5,015 nt of DNA from Burkholderiales bacterium. GTDB taxonomy: Bacteria > Pseudomonadota > Gammaproteobacteria > Burkholderiales > Burkholderiaceae_C. Below the pieces are notes generated by a model. The model had not been told where the DNA came from and made no database searches. It was given only the letters and a program-made list of their open reading frames with translations. Below are positions 1 to 5,015 of the stretch, in pieces; position 1 is the first letter of the stretch; each line of letters opens with the position of its first letter. A program made the position numbers and the translations under genes. The stretch covers positions 1 through 5,015 of the forward strand of contig JAGWTL010000235.1 in the NCBI GenBank assembly GCA_028869035.1, read 5' to 3'.

Positions 1-1064
1 CGGCGGTTCTTGCTCTCTTCCATGTCGATGAAGTCGATCACGATCAGGCCGCCCAGGTCGCGCAAGCGCATCTGGCGGGCCACTTCGTCGGCGGCTTCCA
101 GGTTGGTGCGGGTGGCGGTTTCTTCGATGTCGCCGCCACGGATGGCGCGCGCCGAGTTGACGTCCACCGACACCAGGGCTTCGGTGTGGTCGATCACGAT
201 GGCGCCGCCGCTGGGCAGGTTCACGGTGCGGGCGTAGGCCGACTCGATCTGATGCTCGATCTGGAAGCGGCTGAACAGCGGTGCGTTGTCCCGATAGCGC
301 TTCACGCGCGCGGCATGCTCGGGCATGACGTGCGCCATGAACTGCTGCGCCTGCTCGTACACGTCGTCGGTGTCGATCAGGATGTCGCCGATGTCGCTGT
401 TGAAGTAATCGCGGATGGCGCGGATCACCAGGCTCGATTCCTGGTAGATCAGGAAGGCGCCCTTGCCGCCCTTGGCGGCGCCGTCGATGGCGGTCCACAG
501 CTTGAGCAGGTAGTTCAGGTCCCACTGCAGCTCGGGCGCGGCGCGGCCGATGCCGGCGGTGCGCGCGATGATGGACATGCCGTTGGGGTATTCGAGCTGA
601 TCGAGTGCTTCCTTCAGATCGGCCCGGTCGTCACCCTCGATGCGGCGGCTGACGCCACCACCACGCGGGTTGTTGGGCATGAGCACGACATAACGGCCGG
701 CCAGCGACACGAAGGTGGTCAGGGCTGCGCCCTTGTTGCCGCGTTCTTCCTTTTCCACCTGGACCAGCAGTTCCTGGCCCTCCTTGATGGCGTCCTGGAT
801 GCGGGCCTGGCTGACCGAGACACCCTGCTGGAAATACTGGCGGGAGATTTCCTTGAAAGGCAGGAAACCGTGGCGGTCTTCGCCATAGTCGACGAAGCAG
901 GCTTCGAGCGAGGGCTCGACGCGCGTGACGACGGCCTTGTAGATATTGCCCTTGCGCTGTTCGCGCCCTTCGACCTCGATTTCGTAGTCGAGGAGCTTTT
1001 GCCCGTCGACGATGGCCAGGCGGCGTTCTTCAGCCTGCGTGGCGTTGATCAGCATCCGTTTCAT
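1..1064 (-). CDS. rne: Ribonuclease E, N-terminal catalytic part (partial, cut by left edge)
   Basis: RNase E is the endoribonuclease that starts decay of most mRNAs, matures rRNA and tRNA precursors, and scaffolds the degradosome. The 354 visible codons cover the S1 domain (about residues 38-120), the 5'-sensor and RNase H-like regions, and most of the DNase I-like catalytic region. The start MKRMLINATQ matches E. coli RNase E closely. Visible key residues are F57 and F67 (S1 RNA contact), R168/T169 in ARTAG (5'-monophosphate pocket; R169/T170 in E. coli), and the Mg-binding aspartates D301 in VDVNSARA and D344 in VIDFIDM, 43 residues apart as in E. coli (303/346). The start ATG (1064-1062) follows an AAAGGA ribosome site. 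The Zn-link cysteines and the C-terminal degradosome scaffold would lie beyond the left edge, so RNase E versus the shorter paralogue RNase G rests on the start sequence and the rluC neighbour. It is divergent from rluC. Confidence 0.96.
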   Translation of the reverse strand, partial: MKRMLINATQAEERRLAIVDGQKLLDYEIEVEGREQRKGNIYKAVVTRVEPSLEACFVDYGEDRHGFLPFKEISRQYFQQGVSVSQARIQDAIKEGQELLVQVEKEERGNKGAALTTFVSLAGRYVVLMPNNPRGGGVSRRIEGDDRADLKEALDQLEYPNGMSIIARTAGIGRAAPELQWDLNYLLKLWTAIDGAAKGGKGAFLIYQESSLVIRAIRDYFNSDIGDILIDTDDVYEQAQQFMAHVMPEHAARVKRYRDNAPLFSRFQIEHQIESAYARTVNLPSGGAIVIDHTEALVSVDVNSARAIRGGDIEETATRTNLEAADEVARQMRLRDLGGLIVIDFIDMEESKNR

Positions 1065-1073
1065 GGGATGTTT

Positions 1074-1079
1074 TCCTTT
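1074..1079 (-). promoter_or_regulatory. Ribosome binding site of rne
   Basis: On the minus strand AAAGGA, inside TAAAGGAAAA, stands 9 nt before the rne ATG. It is the clearest Shine-Dalgarno sequence in the window and fixes the rne start. Confidence 0.75.
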
Positions 1080-1162
1080 ACATCAGTACACATGCCCTGT
1101 GCGGGCGCACGATGCCGGAACTGACGCTTCGAAACGGATGGAATTGCCGGAGAACCGCAGGC

Positions 1163-1342
1163 TCAACTGGTGAGCCGCGGCATAGGCGCGTGGATGGGGG
1201 CGAGGGGAGGTGAGTGTGGGGCCACCACCAACTTGGTGGCCCAGGCGGCCCGCACTGCGGGCGCTGACGGCTGACCCGTGCCGATGAACAGCGCGCGTAC
1301 GCGCTGCAGGCACATGAGGTTCAGGCTCATCAACACAAACAT
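1163..1342 (-). CDS. Possible small ORF (59 aa) inside the rne leader
   Basis: An ORF from ATG (1342-1340) to TGA (1165-1163) encodes 59 residues, with a hydrophobic start (MFVLMSLNLMCLQ) and a Pro/Ala-rich tail. I do not recognise it. Its codons have coding-like composition: by my count about 64, 54 and 83% G+C at positions 1, 2 and 3. The only ribosome-site candidate is a weak GGA about 10 nt before the ATG, just after the 9-bp hairpin at 1357-1379. An in-frame GTG at 1381 would add 13 residues but lies within the hairpin region. It could be a leader peptide or upstream ORF of rne, a decayed gene, or chance in high-GC DNA. Two of the leader hairpins lie within it, which fits structured non-coding RNA at least as well. 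Confidence 0.25.
   Translation of the reverse strand: MFVLMSLNLMCLQRVRALFIGTGQPSAPAVRAAWATKLVVAPHSPPLAPIHAPMPRLTS
1219..1242 (-). repeat. Inverted repeat / stem-loop in rne leader
   Basis: The arms GGGCCACCA and TGGTGGCCC pair perfectly over 9 bp around a 6-nt loop. A competing register pairs 1225-1231 with 1233-1239. There is no T-run beside it. It would form in the rne leader RNA. Confidence 0.6.
1289..1306 (-). repeat. Inverted repeat / stem-loop in rne leader
   Basis: The arms CAGCGCG and CGCGCTG (7 bp) flank a 4-nt loop. An overlapping 12-bp perfect palindrome, GCGCGTACGCGC, occupies 1293-1304. It could be an RNA hairpin or simply a product of GC-rich sequence. Confidence 0.45.
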
Positions 1343-1356
1343 TTCGCTTAGATCCG

Positions 1357-1379
1357 GCTGCCAGCTTGTGGCTGGCAGC
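1357..1379 (-). repeat. Perfect 9-bp stem-loop in rne leader
   Basis: The arms GCTGCCAGC and GCTGGCAGC are perfect reverse complements around a 5-nt loop. In the rne transcript the loop reads CACAA. No U-run follows on either strand, which argues against a terminator. It is the most regular hairpin in the window and lies about 300 nt upstream of the rne start. Confidence 0.65.
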
Positions 1380-1558
1380 ACTGGGTATTCCGTTCAGTGT
1401 TTCAACGCGTCGGTTGCGCCTTCCGCCTGGCAGGCCACGGCAAGCAGCTGGCTTGCGGTTTGCGTGCAAAACGGTCGGTGACATCGACCTTCCAGCGCGG
1501 CCGGTGGTGTCATGTGGACTAAACTCCAGACAAATCAACCACTTACAGCGCGTCGCTA

Positions 1559-2593
1559 GTGAAACACATTATAGGGGGCAAATCGGCTCCCGCGAGTCCA
1601 GAAGTCAAACAGGTGACGGTCGATGAGGAATCGGCCGGCCAGCGCCTGGACAACTTCCTGCTGCGCCAGCTCAAAGGGGTGCCCAAGACCCATGTCTACC
1701 GCATCATCCGCAGCGGCGAAGTGAGGGTTAACAAAGGCCGGGCCACTGCAGATACAAGGGTTCAGGCGGGTGATGTGGTGCGCGTGCCGCCCGTGCGCCT
1801 GTCCGAACGGGCCACCGAAAAGGCCGAGGCCATGGCGGGCCTGGTGGCCAAGGGGGCGCCTGCGCGTGAATTCCCGGTGCTGTATGAGGACGAGGCCGTG
1901 CTGGCCATCGACAAACCCGCCGGCGTGGCCGTGCACGGCGGCTCGGGCGTGAGTTTTGGCGTGATCGAGCAGCTGCGCATGGCACGGCCGCAGGCCAGGT
2001 TCCTGGAGCTGGTGCACCGGCTGGACCGCGAGACCAGCGGCATCCTGCTGCTGGCCAAGAAGCGCAGCGCCCTGAAGCACCTGCAGGACCAGTTTCGCGA
2101 GCGCGAGACCGGCAAGACCTATCTGGCCCTGGTGGCCGGGCAGTGGCCGCTGAACAAGAAGGTTCTGGACAAACCCCTGCACAAATACCTGCTGGACGAT
2201 GGCGAGCGCCGCGTCAAGGTGGTGGCGCGCGACGACCCGGAGGGCATGAAGGCCGTCACTCTGGTCAAGGTGCGCAGCCGCTCGGCAGGCACACCCGGCT
2301 ACAGCCAGCTGGAAGTGACCATCAAGACCGGTCGCACGCACCAGATCCGCGTGCACCTGGCCTCCGAGGGGCTGCCCATCGTCGGTGACGACAAGTACGG
2401 TGATTTCGAGCTCAATAAGGCCTTGCAGAAACCCATCGTTGCACAGGGGTGTGTGCCACTCAAACGCATGTTTCTGCACGCCTGGCGTTTACAGTTCAAC
2501 CATCCGGCCAGCGACGAGCGCATCGAGCTGCTGGCCCCCTTGCCGCCTGAGCTGCAACAGTTCCTGGACCAGGCCATACCCGACCCGACCTGA
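1559..2593 (+). CDS. rluC: Ribosomal large subunit pseudouridine synthase C (RluA family)
   Basis: The product turns uridines of 23S rRNA (955, 2504 and 2580 in E. coli) into pseudouridine, using a catalytic aspartate. The 344 residues hold an N-terminal S4 RNA-binding domain (about 20-80, with GQRLDNFLL and SGEVRVNKGR) and an RluA-type catalytic domain from about 100. The signature HRLDRETSGILLL holds catalytic D156. Later conserved motifs are KTGRTHQIRVHLA and VGDDKYG. The length is a little above E. coli RluC (about 320), mainly at the N-terminus. The start is GTG at 1559: an in-frame TAA at 1520 limits upstream extension, no ATG is available, and no Shine-Dalgarno is visible. A GTG at 1613 (giving MTVDEESAGQ) is a possible shorter start that keeps the S4 domain. 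Its divergence from rne matches E. coli and supports RluC over RluA or RluD. It is the first gene of a four-gene operon. Confidence 0.93.
   Translation: MKHIIGGKSAPASPEVKQVTVDEESAGQRLDNFLLRQLKGVPKTHVYRIIRSGEVRVNKGRATADTRVQAGDVVRVPPVRLSERATEKAEAMAGLVAKGAPAREFPVLYEDEAVLAIDKPAGVAVHGGSGVSFGVIEQLRMARPQARFLELVHRLDRETSGILLLAKKRSALKHLQDQFRERETGKTYLALVAGQWPLNKKVLDKPLHKYLLDDGERRVKVVARDDPEGMKAVTLVKVRSRSAGTPGYSQLEVTIKTGRTHQIRVHLASEGLPIVGDDKYGDFELNKALQKPIVAQGCVPLKRMFLHAWRLQFNHPASDERIELLAPLPPELQQFLDQAIPDPT
1568..1573 (-). promoter_or_regulatory. Candidate -10 box of the rne promoter (TATAAT)
   Basis: The minus strand reads a perfect TATAAT here, in otherwise GC-rich sequence, inside codons 4-5 of rluC and pointing towards rne. 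Transcription would start near 1561. At 16-18 bp spacing the -35 positions (about 1590-1597) do not resemble TTGACA, and a TTGACT at 1603-1608 is too far away (29 bp). If real, the promoter relies on its -10 or on an activator. Confidence 0.4.
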
Positions 2594-2600
2594 AGATTTC

Positions 2601-3266
2601 ATGAGTTCCCGACCAAGACAGTACGACCTGATCGCCTTCGACTGGGACGGCACATTGTTCGATTCCACGGCCATCATCACGCGCTGTATCCAGGATGCGG
2701 TGCGCGATGTGGGCGGCACCGTGCCCAGCGACAAGGACGCCGCCTACGTCATCGGCATGGGCCTGATGCAGGCGCTGGCCCATGCGGCGCCCGATGTGCC
2801 GGCCGACAAATACCCTCTGCTGGGGGAGCGTTACCGTTTCCATTACATGGCGCGTCAGAACGATCTGAGCCTGTTCGCGGGTGTGCTGGAGTTGCTGGCC
2901 GACCTGAAGCAACGCCACCACTGGCTGGCCGTGGCCACGGGCAAGAGCCGGCGTGGCCTGGACGAGGTGCTGCAGACGGTGCAGCTCAAGGGCGTGTTCG
3001 ACGGCTCGCGCACGGCCGACGAGACGGCGGGCAAACCGCATCCGCGCATGCTGCAGGAACTGATGCGCGAGTTCGGCGTGGAGGCCGATCGCACACTCAT
3101 GATCGGCGACACCACACATGACCTGCAGATGGCGCTCAACGCTGGCTGCCCCGGCGTAGGGGTGAGTTATGGCGCGCACGAGCCCGAGGCCTTCCATGCC
3201 CTTCAGCCGCTGCATGTGGCGCATTCGGTGCGCGAATTGCACGACTGGCTTTTAGCCCACGCCTGA
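2601..3266 (+). CDS. HAD-superfamily (HAD-IA) phosphatase, phosphoglycolate phosphatase-like
   Basis: This is a 221-residue haloacid dehalogenase-type hydrolase, presumably a cytosolic phosphatase acting on a small phosphorylated metabolite. All four HAD motifs are present: motif I FDWDGTLFDS with nucleophile D14 and general acid/base D16; motif II at T113 in VATGKSR; motif III at K145 in AGKPHP; and motif IV MIGDTTHDLQMA with Mg ligands D170 and D174. A helical C1-type cap lies between motifs I and II (about residues 20-90), typical of the Gph/PGMB group. Such proteins are often annotated as phosphoglycolate phosphatase, but the motifs do not fix the substrate, so no symbol is given. ATG 2601 is chosen because it directly precedes the HAD core; the open frame upstream overlaps rluC and has no homologous look. 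It starts 7 bp after the rluC stop with only a weak GAAGA, so translation is probably coupled. Confidence 0.93.
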   Translation: MSSRPRQYDLIAFDWDGTLFDSTAIITRCIQDAVRDVGGTVPSDKDAAYVIGMGLMQALAHAAPDVPADKYPLLGERYRFHYMARQNDLSLFAGVLELLADLKQRHHWLAVATGKSRRGLDEVLQTVQLKGVFDGSRTADETAGKPHPRMLQELMREFGVEADRTLMIGDTTHDLQMALNAGCPGVGVSYGAHEPEAFHALQPLHVAHSVRELHDWLLAHA

Positions 3267-3271
3267 TCCCT

Positions 3272-3643
3272 ATGGCGGACGAGGCCCTGATCCCCCTGTG
3301 CAATGCGGCCGACCTGGCCGACGGCGGGCTGGCCGTGCCCTTCGACGTGGTCTACGGTGGCCAGACCTGCCGCGCCTTTGCCGTACGCTACCAGGGCCGT
3401 GTGCAGGCCTACCTGAACCGCTGCGCGCACGTGGCCATGGAGCTGGACTACCAGCCCAACCAGTTCTTCGACCTCACCGGGCACTGGCTGATCTGCTCCA
3501 CGCACGGCGCCATGTACTCGCCCGAAACCGGAGCCTGCCGTGGTGGACCCTGCCGCGGGGGGCTGGTCAAGATAGCCCTGACCGAGCACGGCGGCGTCGT
3601 GCACTGGCATACTGCCTACAACCTGAAACCCCTCGAGTTCTGA
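3272..3643 (+). CDS. Small Rieske [2Fe-2S] domain protein
   Basis: This 123-residue stand-alone Rieske protein is presumably a soluble electron carrier or redox sensor; it has no signal peptide or membrane segment. The cluster ligands are visible: C51 and H53 in RCAHVAM and C75 and H78 in CSTHGAMY. The usual glycine-rich third loop follows as GACRGGPCRGG (C89, C94). The second disulfide-forming cysteines of bc1-type Rieske proteins (CTHLGC, CPCHGS) are absent, so it resembles the lower-potential ferredoxin type. The 21 residues between H53 and C75 are somewhat more than in classic dioxygenase ferredoxins (about 15-17). It is too short to be an oxygenase subunit, and no oxygenase or reductase partner lies nearby. 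ATG 3272 begins 5 bp after the HAD stop without a Shine-Dalgarno, and the stop lies 1 bp before sppA, implying coupled translation. Partner and function are unknown. Confidence 0.92.
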   Translation: MADEALIPLCNAADLADGGLAVPFDVVYGGQTCRAFAVRYQGRVQAYLNRCAHVAMELDYQPNQFFDLTGHWLICSTHGAMYSPETGACRGGPCRGGLVKIALTEHGGVVHWHTAYNLKPLEF

Positions 3644-3644
3644 C

Positions 3645-4625
3645 ATGAGTGACAACCTTGGCGCCGAGTCCGGCAGCCGCCAGCAAGAAACCTCCGCCAC
3701 GCCCGGCTGGGAACGCGCTGTCCTGGAAAAGCTGGCTTTTGCCGCGCTGGAGGAGCAGCGCGCCGCGCGCCGCTGGAAAATCATCAGCCGCCTGACCACA
3801 CTGGCGATCCTGCTCCTGCTGGCCTGGCTGGTGTTCGGCCTGAGCCAGAGTGGCAATGCCCCCAGCACGCGTCACACCGCGCTGGTGGAAATCAAGGGCG
3901 AAATTGCCTCGGACAGCGAAGCCAGCGCCGACCTGGTGGTGGCCGCCATCCGTAATGCTTTCGAAGACCAGGGTGCGCAAGCCGTGGTGCTGCTGATCAA
4001 CTCCCCCGGGGGCAGCCCGGTGCAGGCCGGCATCATCAATGACGAGATCCGCCGCCTCAAGGCCAAGCACAGGAAGCCGGTGTATGCGGTGGTGGAAGAG
4101 TCCTGCGCTTCGGCGGCCTACTACATCGCCGTTTCGGCCGACAAGATCTACGTCGACAAGGCCAGCATCGTGGGCAGCATCGGCGTGCTGATGGACGGTT
4201 TCGGTTTCACCGGTCTGATGGACAAGCTGGGCGTCGAGCGCCGCCTCATGACGGCGGGCGAGAACAAGGGTTTTCTCGACCCCTTCAGTCCGCAGACCGA
4301 GAAGCAGCGCGCCTTCGCCCAGGCCATGCTGGACCAGATCCACAAGCAGTTCATCGGTGTCGTCAAGGAAGGGCGTGGCAAGCGTCTGAAGGAAACGCCC
4401 GATATGTTCAGCGGCCTGTTCTGGACCGGCCAGCAGGCCGTGGACCTGGGCCTGGCCGACCATCTCGGCAACCTGGACTACGTGGCGCGCGAGGTGGTCC
4501 AGGCCGAGGAGATCGTCGACTACACGCGCCATCCGAACGTGGCCGAGCGCCTGATCAAGCGTTTCGGTTCGGCCATCGGCGAAGGCTCGGTCAAGGCCCT
4601 GCGCGCCCAGCCGGCCTGGCGCTGA
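3645..4625 (+). CDS. sppA: Signal peptide peptidase SppA, membrane-bound S49 serine protease (short form)
   Basis: SppA cleaves signal peptides left in the inner membrane after secretion and may degrade other membrane or misfolded proteins. The 326-residue protein has a polar N-terminal segment (about 1-45), one transmembrane helix (about 50-66, rich in Leu/Ile/Ala after the basic run RRWK), then a periplasmic S49 protease domain from about 78. NSPGGSP (119-125) is the conserved glycine-rich loop. The nucleophile is S156 in ESCASAAYY, and the general-base lysine is K208 in TAGENKGF. Their separation of 52 matches the S147/K199 dyad of Bacillus subtilis SppA. SIVGSIGV (174-181) is the other family hallmark. 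The single protease domain marks the short form, unlike the roughly 618-residue double-domain enzyme of E. coli. Its ATG lies 1 bp after the Rieske stop. It is the last gene of the operon and converges on the HD-GYP gene 17 bp away. Confidence 0.94.
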   Translation: MSDNLGAESGSRQQETSATPGWERAVLEKLAFAALEEQRAARRWKIISRLTTLAILLLLAWLVFGLSQSGNAPSTRHTALVEIKGEIASDSEASADLVVAAIRNAFEDQGAQAVVLLINSPGGSPVQAGIINDEIRRLKAKHRKPVYAVVEESCASAAYYIAVSADKIYVDKASIVGSIGVLMDGFGFTGLMDKLGVERRLMTAGENKGFLDPFSPQTEKQRAFAQAMLDQIHKQFIGVVKEGRGKRLKETPDMFSGLFWTGQQAVDLGLADHLGNLDYVAREVVQAEEIVDYTRHPNVAERLIKRFGSAIGEGSVKALRAQPAWR

Positions 4626-4642
4626 GCGCCTTCATTCCCCGC

Positions 4643-5015
4643 TCAGGCGGCGGGAGCGGGCCCGGGGCTCGCTGCCGCAGTGGGGGCAAGCTGGTTGTAG
4701 CCATAGATCCGCTCGGGTGGCATGCGGGCGACCAGTGACTTGTCGGCCACGCTGCCGACGATGGCGTAGGCTGGCAAAGACGTATCGCGCTGCACGGTGT
4801 GCACCGAAGGCTGACCCCGCTCATCGGTGATGGCGGCCACCAGCGGGCATTTCACACTGTCGGTGCGTCGCATCACGACGCCGATTTCACCGCAGGCCAG
4901 TTTCACCACCTCACCCGGTGGGTAGAGCCCGAACTCCTTGATGACGGCCGAGGAGAGCGGGCCGCCGTGATCTTCGCGGAACAGCTGCCGCGCCGCCTCC
5001 TGGATCGGCAGCGCG
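4643..5015 (-). CDS. C-terminal part of an HD-GYP-type phosphohydrolase (partial, cut by right edge)
   Basis: The frame stays open from the right edge to a TGA at 4645-4643, giving 123 visible residues without the start. The beginning (ALPIQEAARQLFRED, then GGPLSSAVIKEFG) and the following YPPGEVVKLACGEIGVV resemble the end of HD-GYP domain proteins. There a helical segment is followed by a small beta-rich module with the pattern G-x-YPPG-x-x-V-x-L-x-x-GE-x-GVV. HD-GYP proteins commonly hydrolyse cyclic di-GMP, but the HD and GYP catalytic motifs are outside the window, so neither activity nor any sensor domain can be judged. The protein ends in a low-complexity Ala/Pro tail (APTAAASPGPAPAA). 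An internal GTG at 4909 would start in mid-domain and is not the real start. It converges on sppA. Confidence 0.78.
   Translation of the reverse strand, partial: ALPIQEAARQLFREDHGGPLSSAVIKEFGLYPPGEVVKLACGEIGVVMRRTDSVKCPLVAAITDERGQPSVHTVQRDTSLPAYAIVGSVADKSLVARMPPERIYGYNQLAPTAAASPGPAPAA

Larger units (their letters stand above)
1065..1561 (-). promoter_or_regulatory. Long structured 5' leader of rne (divergent intergenic region)
   Basis: This stretch between divergent rne and rluC has no recognisable large gene. If the rne promoter is the TATAAT at 1568-1573, the transcript would start near 1561 and carry a leader of about 500 nt. Inverted repeats seen directly are 1219-1227/1234-1242 (9 bp), 1289-1295/1300-1306 (7 bp), 1314-1318/1326-1330 (5 bp), 1357-1365/1371-1379 (9 bp) and 1440-1445/1451-1456 (6 bp). 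None is followed by a T-run on either strand, so they do not look like intrinsic terminators. In E. coli the 361-nt rne 5' UTR folds into hairpins through which RNase E controls its own mRNA. By analogy this leader may do the same, but no similarity to the enterobacterial rne5 element is visible, so the role is inferred from position, length and structure. A possible small ORF lies inside it (1163-1342). Confidence 0.5.

Noticed and set aside
186..1124. Long plus-strand open frame (312 codons) across the left gene
   Set aside because: It is antisense to rne, whose minus-strand protein matches RNase E throughout. The long frame is a by-product of high-GC codon use.
1516..1525. TAAACT at 1520-1525 as the rluC -10 box
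   Set aside because: It has only four of six consensus positions, and the expected -35 region is GC-rich with no TTGACA-like sequence.
1083..1538. Minus-strand open frame of 151 codons spanning the rne leader
   Set aside because: It starts at a TTG without a ribosome site, its product is Arg/Pro/Ala/Ser-rich with no recognisable motif, and it conflicts with the more coding-like frame at 1163-1342.
1556..2479. Long minus-strand open frame (307 codons) opposite rluC
   Set aside because: It is a shadow of rluC, which has clear RluA-family motifs; the antisense product is His/Gln/Leu-rich and unlike any family I know.
2385..2600. Upstream extension of the HAD frame into rluC
   Set aside because: These 72 codons overlap the conserved end of rluC in another frame, and the HAD core begins naturally at ATG 2601.
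2496..3242. Minus-strand open frame (248 codons) opposite the HAD gene
   Set aside because: The plus strand encodes all four HAD motifs, so the antisense frame is an artefact.
3567..4532. Long minus-strand open frame (321 codons) opposite sppA
   Set aside because: It is a shadow of sppA, which has the full S49 motifs and catalytic dyad.
4638..4660. GC-rich inverted repeat near the sppA end as an intrinsic terminator
   Set aside because: The stem is only 6 bp with an 11-nt loop, no T-run follows on either strand, and it overlaps coding sequence.

Overview
The window is high-GC, gene-dense DNA of a betaproteobacterium. Gene order, protein sequences and strong G/C bias at third codon positions suggest Burkholderiales, most likely a Comamonadaceae-like genus; this placement is by recall, not by a search. 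Nothing looks horizontally acquired. There is no transposase, CRISPR array, tRNA or rRNA.

Layout: (1) 1-1064, minus strand: the N-terminal 354 codons of rne (RNase E), running off the left edge. (2) 1065-1558: a gap of 494 bp between two divergent genes. Read leftwards it would be a long 5' leader of rne. It holds several near-perfect hairpins and one possible small ORF. (3) 1559-4625, plus strand: four tightly packed genes, rluC (23S rRNA pseudouridine synthase), a HAD-superfamily phosphatase, a small Rieske [2Fe-2S] protein, and sppA (membrane signal peptide peptidase). The gaps are 7, 5 and 1 bp, so they almost certainly form one operon. (4) 4643-5015, minus strand: the C-terminal end of a convergent gene that looks like an HD-GYP domain phosphohydrolase, running off the right edge.

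rne and rluC are also divergent neighbours in E. coli, so this is an old arrangement that joins rRNA/mRNA processing with ribosome modification. In E. coli the long rne 5' UTR carries the RNA elements for RNase E autoregulation. The structured leader here, with a perfect TATAAT on the rne strand inside the first codons of rluC, is the most interesting non-coding signal in the window. The HAD phosphatase and Rieske protein have no obvious link to rRNA modification or membrane proteolysis. I see no convincing novel multi-gene system: this is mostly a conserved housekeeping region, and the open questions are the rne leader and the role of the small Rieske protein.
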